The notes under the pieces were generated by a model. The model did not search any database. It saw only the letters and a list, made by a program, of their open reading frames with translations, and was not told the DNA's origin. A program made the position numbers and the translations under genes. A stretch of 37,455 nucleotides of DNA from Bacteroidetes bacterium UBA6183 (GTDB taxonomy: Bacteria > Bacteroidota > Bacteroidia > UKL13-3). Positions 10,242-18,177 of this stretch are shown piece by piece. Within the stretch, counting starts at the first letter, position 1; each line of letters starts with the position of its first letter. The stretch spans positions 1 to 37,455 of the forward strand of contig DITN01000077.1 of NCBI GenBank assembly GCA_002422865.1. The letters are read 5' to 3'.

Positions 10242-11536
10242 AAAATACCACATTCGAACAAACGCTAAAAGCACTCACTAACGGAGTTGAAATTGATGTT
10301 AATCAACATCAATTTAACCGTGTTATGGAATTACGTGCCAATAAAAACAAGCGTAAAAAACTATTGTGGGGGTTTGGTTTAACTGCAATGGTTTTACTTG
10401 TCTCTACCTTAACATATATCAATTTTCAAGCAATCGGACCAAACAAACAACCATTAATTGAAGCAGGTGAACAACAAAATACAACTTCAGTTAAAAAGGA
10501 AATAACAGTTAACAACTCCATCACAAAACATAAAAACAAAAACACTACTAAGCAGCCATATCATCAACCCAAACAAAAGGGGCAGTCTAATACAATAACC
10601 CCAATCCAATCGAATAATAGGAGAATGGGAGCTGTTAAAACCAAGCATACGCCTCGTTTTAATCAACCTCAAATCAAAATCGATAGTACGGCTATTACCG
10701 GAATATTCTTATCATCAACCTCAGAACAATTGGTGAGGTTAAATAGACCCAAAATGATAACGCCACCCGCTATTCAAAATCAGTTAATGTTCAAAAACAC
10801 GGTTTTAAATCCAATTGATTATACATTGTTAAGTTGGAATAAACCGTCTACTAAAAAACGTGTTTTTAAAGGTGTCTATCTCAACGCTTCTTATTTTCCA
10901 TTTACGGTAGCTAAAAATACATCAAGTTTTATACCCGATCAAAAGGCGGAAATGGTTGGACTTAGTGAGGACGCAAATTATGCGTACTCCGTTAACGGAG
11001 GCCTGATTTATAACTTGAATAGTAATACACAGTTACTTGCCGGTGTTGGTATACATACGTTACAGTTTGATAAGATAAGAACTGTTGATATTAAAGTTGA
11101 CACTAACTTTGAGTCGCTAACCAGTGGTGTATCGTACAATAACTTTGAGCATGTTGCCGATTTATCTTTTACTTGGCTTGACATACCTTTTGCTGTTCGT
11201 TACAACAAACCTGTTTCTAATAAATTAGTTGGATATCTTCAGGCCGGTTTACAGTATCGTTTTTTGTTACAACATAAATCGTATGTTTTTACGGTCGATT
11301 CTAATGCCTTGGAATCGTATGCGGTAAAAAATAATTACTCCGACAATAGAATAAATAAACACCAATTGGCGCTTACCATAGAACCGGGTTTGATGTATAA
11401 CATAACATCAAAGTTGGCACTTACGCTAGGTTTACCTTATCAGCAAGATTTGTTTTCTATTTACAACAAAAAATATGTGGAACGTAGTCCTACCAAACTA
11501 CTTGGTGTTAAAGCAGGAATCGAAATTAATTTTTAA
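10238..11536 (+). CDS. Probable dual-membrane anti-sigma factor (inner-membrane helix plus outer-membrane-type barrel)
   Basis: 432 residues. The first 40 are cytoplasmic-like and basic (ELRANKNKRKK), followed by one hydrophobic helix at about 42-62 with no signal-peptidase site. About 150 residues of Lys/Gln/Asn/Thr-rich low-complexity linker follow. From about 215 to the C-terminal Phe432 the sequence has alternating strands like outer-membrane beta-barrel (PorT-like) proteins: GVYLNASYFPF, YSVNGGLIYNL, LLAGVGIHTL, GYLQAGLQYRF, GVKAGIEINF. The gene overlaps the ECF sigma stop by 4 nt. This combination matches the dual membrane-spanning anti-sigma (Dma) type that I recall from Bacteroides thetaiotaomicron, in which the N-terminus holds the sigma factor and the barrel sits in the outer membrane. 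The anti-sigma role is inferred from architecture and position; no classical zinc anti-sigma motif is present. Confidence 0.75.
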   Translation: MKNTTFEQTLKALTNGVEIDVNQHQFNRVMELRANKNKRKKLLWGFGLTAMVLLVSTLTYINFQAIGPNKQPLIEAGEQQNTTSVKKEITVNNSITKHKNKNTTKQPYHQPKQKGQSNTITPIQSNNRRMGAVKTKHTPRFNQPQIKIDSTAITGIFLSSTSEQLVRLNRPKMITPPAIQNQLMFKNTVLNPIDYTLLSWNKPSTKKRVFKGVYLNASYFPFTVAKNTSSFIPDQKAEMVGLSEDANYAYSVNGGLIYNLNSNTQLLAGVGIHTLQFDKIRTVDIKVDTNFESLTSGVSYNNFEHVADLSFTWLDIPFAVRYNKPVSNKLVGYLQAGLQYRFLLQHKSYVFTVDSNALESYAVKNNYSDNRINKHQLALTIEPGLMYNITSKLALTLGLPYQQDLFSIYNKKYVERSPTKLLGVKAGIEINF

Positions 11537-11601
11537 CTCAGGCAACATAACATTAAATTTACCCATCAAATGTGGTAAATCAATTAATAAGATAAACTAC
11601 T

Positions 11602-12342
11602 ATGAAAATGAAGAATCTTTTTATTACAGCTTTAAAAGTTTTAGCCGTAAGTTTAACTTTTACGCTTACATCTTGCGATGCACCTTGGTTTGATCCAATT
11701 GAAGGAGGAGGAACAGGCGGAAAGCCTCCGGTAAAAAATGATTGCAGTTTGGAAGGAACAATGGTAAGTGTTGTGTGTGGTGTTGGTGTGTATGGCGATT
11801 TGTGGATTCAAACCAAAGATGGAAAATTGTTACAACCGGTTGAACAAAGTTTTCAAACTTTATGTCCTTTGGTTTTTGCCGAAGGTGATAAAGTTAAATT
11901 TGGTTACCGCATTAAAAGAGGAGCTACCACGTTTGACAGTGTAACTACATGCCTTGCTGCATTACCACCACATACCAAGGTTATTGTTGATTGTATTAAC
12001 GTTGTGCCTAGTAATGCTTGTGGTAATTTAATGATATCCGATTCGTTATCGGATGATAACAGTGTACATGTTTTAGAGGCCAAAATTGTTGGTAATAAAT
12101 TAAAATTGCGCGTTGGTTACAGTGGTTGCAACGAACAGCCGGCCTCTAATTTTAGTCTGTATTGGAGTGGTGATGTACAAGAGAGTCTTCCACTACAAAC
12201 AAGGGTTTATCTTCAAGCAAAGGAACGTCAGTTTTGCCAAGCCTACTTTACGCAAGAGCTTTGTTATGATTTAAGCCTCTTAAAAAGTAAGCATAACCAA
12301 CCTATAAAGGTTAAAATTCAAGACCAAGAAATTGTATTTTAA
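11602..12342 (+). CDS. Cys-rich lipoprotein of unknown function
   Basis: 246 residues; a second in-frame ATG two codons on (11608) is an equally good start. A lipoprotein signal peptide ends in TLTSC, giving lipidated Cys25. The mature protein starts with a Gly/Pro-rich tether (EGGGTGGKPP) and carries nine further cysteines, several in C-x-G or CP contexts, suggesting a disulfide-stabilised periplasmic or surface fold. I recognise no family. It lies 65 nt after the barrel/anti-sigma gene with no terminator between, so it may belong to the sigma-factor transcript or be a target of that sigma factor. A terminator follows at once. Confidence 0.85.
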   Translation: MKMKNLFITALKVLAVSLTFTLTSCDAPWFDPIEGGGTGGKPPVKNDCSLEGTMVSVVCGVGVYGDLWIQTKDGKLLQPVEQSFQTLCPLVFAEGDKVKFGYRIKRGATTFDSVTTCLAALPPHTKVIVDCINVVPSNACGNLMISDSLSDDNSVHVLEAKIVGNKLKLRVGYSGCNEQPASNFSLYWSGDVQESLPLQTRVYLQAKERQFCQAYFTQELCYDLSLLKSKHNQPIKVKIQDQEIVF

Positions 12343-12360
12343 ACTGTAATGATTTATTTA

Positions 12361-12394
12361 AAAGCCCTGATTTTTAATGTAGTCAGGGTTTTTT
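12361..12394 (+). terminator. Rho-independent terminator
   Basis: CCCTGA (12365-12370) pairs with TCAGGG (12383-12388); the stem extends through AAAG/TTTT with one wobble and runs into six T residues (12389-12394). It ends the lipoprotein transcript. Confidence 0.75.
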
Positions 12395-12476
12395 ATTTGG
12401 TGGATAGTACAAGTGCTAATGTTAATCGTATTACATATAGAATAGAAACAAATTGAAGTTCCCTGCTCATTTACTG

Positions 12477-12497
12477 AAGGTGATAGAACATCACCTT
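12477..12497. repeat. Small perfect inverted repeat
   Basis: AAGGTGAT (12477-12484) and ATCACCTT (12490-12497) flank 5 nt. There is no T tract. It lies in a gene-free stretch between two terminators; the role is unknown. Confidence 0.5.
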
Positions 12498-12541
12498 AGA
12501 AATGGTTAAACCCAACAATAGTTCATTGTTTGTGTATCCAT

Positions 12542-12567
12542 CAAAGCCCGAATTTATTCGGGCTTTG
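12542..12567. terminator. Hairpin downstream of the thioesterase gene
   Basis: A perfect 11-bp stem (12542-12552 with 12557-12567) closes a TTTA loop, 4 nt beyond the stop of the minus-strand thioesterase gene. On the minus strand no T run follows, so termination may be weak; on the plus strand TGTTTTATT follows. Confidence 0.6.
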
Positions 12568-12571
12568 TGTT

Positions 12572-12997
12572 TTATTGTCCTTCTATGGTTTTAATATGTG
12601 TCCTGATATCTTCCGGTACGGTAACTTTCTCTTGTGTTTTTTCATCCAATAAAACCATTACATCTTGAGCCTCTGCTACACATTCATTTTGGTCGTTAAA
12701 TAACTGATGACTCAACCCAAAACTTGAATTTTTTATATAGGTGCTGCTGCTTTTTACCTTAACATTCCCCGGGTAAAACATGGGTTTTATGTACCTGCAT
12801 TGTGTACTTAAAAGCATGGGTATAATACCATCGTTCTCATACATGCCTACTAACTTTGATTGCTCCCAATAATTTACCCGTGCTGATTGTATGTACTTAA
12901 AATACATCACGTTGTTTACGTGTTTAAAAATATCAAGGTCGCACCAGTCAATGCGCAAAATAATTTCAATTGGATATTTAGGATTATCGTTTTGCAT
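12572..12997 (-). CDS. Hot-dog-fold acyl-CoA thioesterase (4HBT / YbgC-FadM type)
   Basis: 141 residues, the usual length for this family. The N-terminal motif WCDLDIFKHVNNVMYFKYIQ is the signature of 4HBT thioesterases: the catalytic Asp is in the D-x-D/F-x-HVNN segment and the long helix SARVNYWEQS follows. The strand CRYIKPMFYPGNVKVKSS is also typical. These cytoplasmic enzymes hydrolyse acyl-CoA or acyl-ACP thioesters; the substrate cannot be told from sequence. The gene starts about 10 nt from the terminator hairpin of the upstream cystathionine beta-synthase gene on the same strand, so it has its own promoter close to that hairpin or depends on read-through. Confidence 0.9.
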   Translation of the reverse strand: MQNDNPKYPIEIILRIDWCDLDIFKHVNNVMYFKYIQSARVNYWEQSKLVGMYENDGIIPMLLSTQCRYIKPMFYPGNVKVKSSSTYIKNSSFGLSHQLFNDQNECVAEAQDVMVLLDEKTQEKVTVPEDIRTHIKTIEGQ

Positions 12998-13009
12998 GTT
13001 GCAATTAAA

Positions 13010-13054
13010 AAAATAAAAAACGCGACAGCAATGAATTTACATCCTGTCGCGTTT
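13010..13054 (-). terminator. Rho-independent terminator of the cystathionine beta-synthase gene
   Basis: An 11-bp stem (13018-13028 with 13044-13054, core CGCGACAG/CTGTCGCG) is followed on the minus strand by a T tract (13010-13020). It lies 18 nt after the stop at 13072. Confidence 0.85.
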
Positions 13055-13071
13055 GTTAAATAAAAATGATG

Positions 13072-14433
13072 TTATGCCAATGCGTCAATCACATCTTGTT
13101 TGGTGATGATGTGTGTGTCACCAACCAAAGTACGCATCAGTACTGCACTGTTATCTTTTGTTATCAGCTTTGATACTTCTTCTAAACTGGTGTCGGAGTG
13201 TACGAAAGGGAAAGGCTTCTGTACAACAGCATCCAAGTTTGCCGATTTTAGCTCAGGATGCTCGATTAGTTTGCTGTATAAATGTGAATCGTTTAACGAG
13301 CCCACAAATTCTCCTGCTGCATTTATTACCGGAATTTGGGAGATATCGAACTTACGCATTTTACTTACCACATCACCTACATTATCGTTGATGTTTGCGG
13401 TAACAAGTTTTAAGTGTTTGTGGCCTTCAATTAAATCAATGGCTTTGGGTTGATTGTTAACTAAAAATCCTCTATCACGCATCCAATCATCGTTAAACAT
13501 TTTACCTAAATAACGTGTACCGTGATCGTGGAAAATAACAACCACCAAGTCGCCCGGCTTAAACATATCGCGCATTTGCACTAAACCGGCCATTGCACTT
13601 CCTGCCGAGTTACCTGCAAAAATTCCTTCTTCACGCGGTATTCTGCGGGTCATAATGGCTGCATCTCTATCCGTAACTTTTTCAAAATGATCTATTACGC
13701 TAAAATCAACATTGGCCGGTAAAAAGTCTTCGCCAATACCTTCCGTTATATAAGGGTAAATTTCGTTTTTATCAAAAATCCCTGTCTCTTTGTATTTTTT
13801 AAATACCGATCCGTAGGTATCAATACCTAATATTTTAATATTCGGGTTTTTCTCTTTTAGGTATTTTCCGGTACCGCAAATGGTTCCGCCTGTTCCTACG
13901 CCCACAACTAAATGTGTAACTTTACCTTCAGTTTGTTCCCAAATTTCAGGACCAGTTTGTTCGTAATGAGCTTGCGTATTGCTTAAGTTATCATATTGGT
14001 TAGGCTTCCACGAATTGGGAATTTCTTTTTCTAAACGTGATGAAACGGAGTAATAAGAACGTGGATCTTCAGGATCAACATCGGTAGGACAAACAATTAC
14101 TTCTGCGCCAAAAGCCTTTAATGCATCTACTTTTTCTTTGCTTTGTTTATCGGTAGTTGTAAATACACAACGGTAACCTTTTATAACAGCAGCAATGGCT
14201 AAACCCATTCCGGTATTTCCACTTGTTCCTTCAATAATGGTATAACCGGGTTTTAATTTGCCCGACTTTTCAGCATCTTCAATCATTTTTAAAGCCATAC
14301 GGTCTTTGATTGAATTGCCCGGGTTGGTGGTTTCAATTTTTGCAACCACAGTGCAAGGTAAATCTTTGGTTATTTTGTTTAGTTGTACCATTGGTGTATT
14401 ACCAATAGTGTCGAGTACGTTTTTATGCCACAT
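13072..14433 (-). CDS. cbs: Cystathionine beta-synthase (PLP enzyme with CBS-domain pair)
   Basis: 453 residues. The fold-type II PLP core covers about 1-320: TIGNTPMVQLN at the N-terminus, PLP Lys43 in NPGNSIKDR, the substrate loop EGTSGNTGMGLA, the phosphate-binding GVGTGGTICGTG, and the cofactor-contacting Ser in AGNSAGSAMAG. A pair of CBS domains follows (about 333-453), which in relatives bind S-adenosylmethionine or other adenosyl ligands. The residues around the active site follow eukaryotic-type cystathionine beta-synthase more than CysK, including the KPGYTIIE and AHYEQTGPEIW segments. Expected reaction: serine (or O-acetylserine) plus homocysteine to cystathionine; H2S release is possible. 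A cysteine-synthase role cannot be excluded. The -7 box lies 5 nt before the ATG. Confidence 0.85.
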   Translation of the reverse strand: MWHKNVLDTIGNTPMVQLNKITKDLPCTVVAKIETTNPGNSIKDRMALKMIEDAEKSGKLKPGYTIIEGTSGNTGMGLAIAAVIKGYRCVFTTTDKQSKEKVDALKAFGAEVIVCPTDVDPEDPRSYYSVSSRLEKEIPNSWKPNQYDNLSNTQAHYEQTGPEIWEQTEGKVTHLVVGVGTGGTICGTGKYLKEKNPNIKILGIDTYGSVFKKYKETGIFDKNEIYPYITEGIGEDFLPANVDFSVIDHFEKVTDRDAAIMTRRIPREEGIFAGNSAGSAMAGLVQMRDMFKPGDLVVVIFHDHGTRYLGKMFNDDWMRDRGFLVNNQPKAIDLIEGHKHLKLVTANINDNVGDVVSKMRKFDISQIPVINAAGEFVGSLNDSHLYSKLIEHPELKSANLDAVVQKPFPFVHSDTSLEEVSKLITKDNSAVLMRTLVGDTHIITKQDVIDALA

Positions 14434-14438
14434 GTGGG

Positions 14439-14446
14439 CAAAGATA
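14439..14446 (-). promoter_or_regulatory. Putative -7 element of the cystathionine beta-synthase gene
   Basis: Read on the minus strand, TATCTTTG (14446-14439) matches TAnnTTTG and ends 5 nt before the ATG at 14433. No good TTG lies at the usual -33 spacing. If used, the transcript would be leaderless or nearly so. Confidence 0.4.
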
Positions 14447-14560
14447 AGTTTAATTTTTTATTAGGCCTTAGGTTAACAAATAGGTAATAAAGGTTAATTT
14501 TAATCGGTTTAAAAACGGTATAAATAAAATAACAACTGAAATAGAGTGATGTGTTAATTA

Positions 14561-14568
14561 TAACTTTG
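14561..14568 (+). promoter_or_regulatory. Putative -7 element of the AMP nucleosidase gene
   Basis: TAACTTTG matches TAnnTTTG, with a CTG 22 nt upstream (14536-14538) as a weak -33 element. It predicts a leader of roughly 65 nt before the ATG at 14640. Confidence 0.4.
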
Positions 14569-14639
14569 ATATTAACTGTAGTTTTTCTTACTTGTGCTTG
14601 GTATTATTTAATATCAAACCATTAATAGAAATAAAGAAT

Positions 14640-15413
14640 ATGAAAACGAAAGAAGAGATTGTTAAAGACTGGCTACCTCGTTACACAGGCCGTCCGTTGG
14701 AGTCGTTTGGCGAATATATATTACTCACAAATTTTGCTAATTACCTTACACTATTCGCGCAAAAGTTTAATGTAGAGGTAATGGGTATCGATAAACCCAT
14801 GCAAAGTGCAACAGCCGAAAATATTACCATCATCAACTTTGGAATGGGCAGTGCAATGGCTGCTACCGTTATGGACTTGCTATCGGCTATAGAACCTAAA
14901 GCAGTTTTGTTTTTGGGCAAGTGTGGTGGGTTAAAAAAGAACACGCAACTAGGTGATTTAATTTTACCTATTGCAGCCATTAGGGGCGAGGGTACAAGTA
15001 ATGATTATTTGGTTCCTGAAGTTCCTGCATTACCCTCGTTTAGGCTACAAATGGCAGTATCGGCAAGCATTGTAAAGCACAATAAAGATTATTGGACTGG
15101 CACCGTTTATACCACCAACCGCAGGGTTTGGGAACATGACGAAAAATTTAAGGAGTATTTACGCGGCACACGTGCCATGGGTATTGACATGGAAACAGCT
15201 ACTATTTTTGTGGTGGGCTTTACCAATAAGATACCCAAAGGCGCCTTACTTTTGGTGAGTGATAACCCGATGACTCCTGAAGGTGTGAAAACCTCAAAAA
15301 GTGATCAGTCGGTAACCTCACAATTTGTTGAAAACCATCTATCTATTGGTATTGATGCATTGATTGAGTTGCGCGACTCAGGTGAATCTGTTAAACATTT
15401 GCGTTTTGAGTAA
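14640..15413 (+). CDS. amn: AMP nucleosidase
   Basis: 257 residues from the ATG at 14640 (an in-frame TTG at 14592 would add 16 residues lacking family similarity). It belongs to the phosphorylase/nucleosidase superfamily: NFGMGSAMAATVMDLL, FLGKCGGLKK, a substrate segment with MGIDMETATIFVVGF (the conserved Met-Glu pair binding ribose) and LLLVSDNPM. It closely follows the short Bacteroidota form of AMP nucleosidase, which splits AMP to adenine and ribose 5-phosphate in the cytoplasm. It lacks the N-terminal regulatory domain of the E. coli enzyme. Divergent from the cystathionine beta-synthase gene. Confidence 0.88.
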   Translation: MKTKEEIVKDWLPRYTGRPLESFGEYILLTNFANYLTLFAQKFNVEVMGIDKPMQSATAENITIINFGMGSAMAATVMDLLSAIEPKAVLFLGKCGGLKKNTQLGDLILPIAAIRGEGTSNDYLVPEVPALPSFRLQMAVSASIVKHNKDYWTGTVYTTNRRVWEHDEKFKEYLRGTRAMGIDMETATIFVVGFTNKIPKGALLLVSDNPMTPEGVKTSKSDQSVTSQFVENHLSIGIDALIELRDSGESVKHLRFE

Positions 15414-15570
15414 TAACCCGTTTAACTCATTAGTTATTGTTTACCACAGCGCTTATAACAAATTACACAACAAACACGATTACTAATTAATGCAGGCTAA
15501 AATGTGTTGTATGATACTTAAGCAAATGAAATAGAAATAACCTTTTACTAAGATTACAAAAATAATATTG

Positions 15571-16593
15571 ATGATTATAGATTTAAGAAGTGATACCGTA
15601 ACCAAACCCACCTCGGAAATGTTACAAGCCATGATGGCTGCTAAAGTAGGAGATGATGTGTATGGCGAGGATGATGCTGTGATGGAATTGGAACAATATT
15701 TAGCAAAAGAATTTGGTATGGAGGCAGGTTTGTTTTGCCCGAGCGGAACCATGACCAACCAAATTGCGATACGTGTGCATGCAAGACCGGCAACCGAAGT
15801 TATTTGTGCAGATAATGCGCATGTTTTTAAATACGAGGGTGGAGGCATTGCCGCAAATACAGGTGCTCAAGCGCGTTTATTATCAAGTACCTATGGCAAA
15901 ATTAATGCATCACAAATAGCAGAAGTTATTAATGCCGAGGATGTTCATTTTCCGCGTACGGCATTGGTATGTTTGGAAAATACAAGCAACCGTGGTGGTG
16001 GGAGTATTTACACACTTGCCGAAATGAATGAAGTGGCTGATTTATGCAAACAATACAAATTGCCTTTACACTTGGATGGTGCGCGTGTATACAATGCGTT
16101 AGCCGAAGGTGATTATATCGAAAAAGACTTAGGAAATATTTTTAACAGTATTTCTGTTTGCTTAAGTAAAGGTTTAGGCGCACCTATTGGTTCTGTATTG
16201 TTGGGTAATAACGATTTTATTCATGAAGCCAAACGTGTGCGTAAACTCATGGGTGGAGGTATGCGCCAAGCCGGTTACTTAGCTGCTGCAGGTTTGTATG
16301 CAATAAAGCACCATGTTGTAGGTTTAAAACAAGACCATGCGCATGCCAAACAAGTAGCTGATGTTTTAAATCGGAATAATTTGGTAGTGGGGATGATGCC
16401 TGTGGTTACCAACATTATTATCTTTAAGTTGAAAGATGCCACCACAGCCGATGCGTTACAGCAACAACTCAAACAACAAAACATATTGGCCAATAAAGTA
16501 TCTGCAACTGAGTTACGTTTTGTATTTCATTTAGATATAACACCTGCCATGGTAAGTAAACTATGCAGTGCGATTGAAGCGTTTAAAGGATAG
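15571..16593 (+). CDS. ltaE: Low-specificity L-threonine aldolase
   Basis: 340 residues from the ATG at 15571, immediately after an in-frame TTG. A fold-type I PLP enzyme: N-terminal IDLRSDTVTKPT, GDDVYGEDD, His84 in DNAHVFKYEGG that stacks on the cofactor, Asp169/Arg172 in LHLDGAR, and the Schiff-base Lys200 in SVCLSKGLGAPIGS. It cleaves L-threonine or L-allo-threonine to glycine and acetaldehyde. The 157-bp gap after the AMP nucleosidase gene holds no clear promoter box or terminator, so co-transcription is possible. A perfect terminator follows. Confidence 0.93.
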   Translation: MIIDLRSDTVTKPTSEMLQAMMAAKVGDDVYGEDDAVMELEQYLAKEFGMEAGLFCPSGTMTNQIAIRVHARPATEVICADNAHVFKYEGGGIAANTGAQARLLSSTYGKINASQIAEVINAEDVHFPRTALVCLENTSNRGGGSIYTLAEMNEVADLCKQYKLPLHLDGARVYNALAEGDYIEKDLGNIFNSISVCLSKGLGAPIGSVLLGNNDFIHEAKRVRKLMGGGMRQAGYLAAAGLYAIKHHVVGLKQDHAHAKQVADVLNRNNLVVGMMPVVTNIIIFKLKDATTADALQQQLKQQNILANKVSATELRFVFHLDITPAMVSKLCSAIEAFKG

Positions 16594-16613
16594 ATTGTTT
16601 ATTTCTGTTAAAC

Positions 16614-16651
16614 AAAAATGGTTTAATGAGTAATTCATTAAACCATTTTTT
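16614..16651. terminator. Bidirectional terminator between convergent genes
   Basis: A perfect 16-bp stem (16614-16629 with 16635-16650) has A and T runs at its ends, so it can act on both strands: after the threonine aldolase gene (plus) and after the HtrA gene (minus, stop at 16669). Confidence 0.9.
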
Positions 16652-16668
16652 ATACTTTTAATTTATTA

Positions 16669-18114
16669 TTAGTAAGAGTAAAACGAATAAAATCCTCTGC
16701 TGCCGTTGGCATATAGTCCTTCTATAAGCAATTGTCCTCGTCCGGTCTCTAAGTCTTTAATTAAATCTTCTGCTTTGGTGTATGTTTTTTTGTTAAACGA
16801 GGTAATGATAAAATCTTCTGGTATACCCATGTTTCTGATGCGACCGTTTTTAATATTGCTAATTTTTATGCCCGATGGTATGCGGTATTTTTCGGCTTCT
16901 ACTTTTGATATCACCGTAAAATCTGCACCCAATACGGTTGAACTTACACTTTGTTTACGTGTAATTTCAGTATTGCCTTCGCGGTTAATCAACTTCACAT
17001 ACATATCCAAACTTTTGCCATCGCGCAACACGGTAATTTTAACCTTATCGCCCGGGCGGTAATAACTTACCTGCTCATCAAAAAAAGCTTTACTTTCAAT
17101 TTCACGTTCGTTTACTTTTACAATTACATCACCATTTTTAATGCCTGCTGTTTCACTTGGCCCACTTGGTAATACGTATTGCACATATACGCCAAGGTTA
17201 TTGTTAATGTTCAATTTTTCGGCAAGAGGTGCATCAATGTCTTTAATATCCATACCTGTAAAACCACGTTGTACTTCATTGTATTCAATTAAATCGCGCA
17301 CAATTTTTTGTACTAGGTTTGATGGTATGGCAAATCCGTAACCACTATATGCACCCGTATTTGATGCAATGGCAGTGTTGATTCCCACCAACTCCCCATT
17401 GGTATTCACCAAAGCACCACCGCTGTTTCCGGGGTTGATAGCCGCATCTGTTTGTATAAAACTTTCTATAGGAAAACGGTTGTTTACCACATTGATGTTA
17501 CGCCCTTTTGCACTTACAATACCCGCAGTTACTGTACTGGTTAAGTTAAACGGGTTACCAACAGCCAACACCCATTGACCAATTTTTACATCATCGCTGT
17601 TTCCAAAAGCAATATGCTGTAATCCTTTACCTTCTATTTTTAACAAAGCCAAATCGGTAGATCCATCGGTGCCAATAACTTTGGCTTTGTAGCTGTGTTT
17701 ATTGTTGTTGGTAATTACTTCAATTACATCTGCATCTTTAACTACATGTAGGTTAGTAACAATGTATCCATCAGCACTAATAATTACGCCACTACCAGAA
17801 CTGGTTACAGGGCCTCGTCTGCCAAAAAAGTCCCAAGCCGACCAAAAATCATAATATGGATCGGAGGCTTGTTGGTTGCTAATGGTTTTAATAAACACCA
17901 CCGTTGGTGTGGTAACAGCAGATGCTTTAATCATGTCATCACTACCTGCTGCTTGCACACTTTTGTAGTCCACATTATTATAAATGCTTTGTTCTTGGTT
18001 GCTTGATATACCTTGTGTTAAAACAACCTTATTGGGTAATAAAAAATAAAAACTTGCTGCACCTGCCAAACCACTGGCAAATCCAAGTGCAATTAAACTT
18101 AGTTTGGTTCTCAT
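16669..18114 (-). CDS. htrA: HtrA/Do-family periplasmic serine protease
   Basis: 481 residues from the ATG at 18112-18114; an upstream in-frame start at 18171 would put 19 extra residues ahead of the membrane segment and is unlikely. Residues 1-28 form a signal anchor or signal peptide. The trypsin-like domain carries the catalytic triad His123 (TNLHVVKD), Asp154 (STDLALLKI) and Ser231 (NPGNSGGAL). A PDZ domain follows at about 285-378 and a more divergent second PDZ-like part at about 395-470. The family degrades or refolds misfolded envelope proteins. The gene lies 63 nt after the DUF1573 gene on the same strand with no terminator between, so an envelope-related operon is likely. Confidence 0.93.
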   Translation of the reverse strand: MRTKLSLIALGFASGLAGAASFYFLLPNKVVLTQGISSNQEQSIYNNVDYKSVQAAGSDDMIKASAVTTPTVVFIKTISNQQASDPYYDFWSAWDFFGRRGPVTSSGSGVIISADGYIVTNLHVVKDADVIEVITNNNKHSYKAKVIGTDGSTDLALLKIEGKGLQHIAFGNSDDVKIGQWVLAVGNPFNLTSTVTAGIVSAKGRNINVVNNRFPIESFIQTDAAINPGNSGGALVNTNGELVGINTAIASNTGAYSGYGFAIPSNLVQKIVRDLIEYNEVQRGFTGMDIKDIDAPLAEKLNINNNLGVYVQYVLPSGPSETAGIKNGDVIVKVNEREIESKAFFDEQVSYYRPGDKVKITVLRDGKSLDMYVKLINREGNTEITRKQSVSSTVLGADFTVISKVEAEKYRIPSGIKISNIKNGRIRNMGIPEDFIITSFNKKTYTKAEDLIKDLETGRGQLLIEGLYANGSRGFYSFYSY

Positions 18115-18177
18115 TTGCTGTTTTTTTTGTACGAAAATAATCATTTGTAACACAAAAAAATCAAACGGCAAACTGGT

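Noticed and set aside
14592..14639. TTG start adding 16 residues to AMP nucleosidase
   Set aside because: The family begins at the MKTKEEIV segment, encoded from the ATG at 14640.
18115..18171. Upstream ATG for the HtrA protease
   Set aside because: It would place 19 residues ahead of the signal segment; the ATG at 18114 gives a normal envelope-protein N-terminus.
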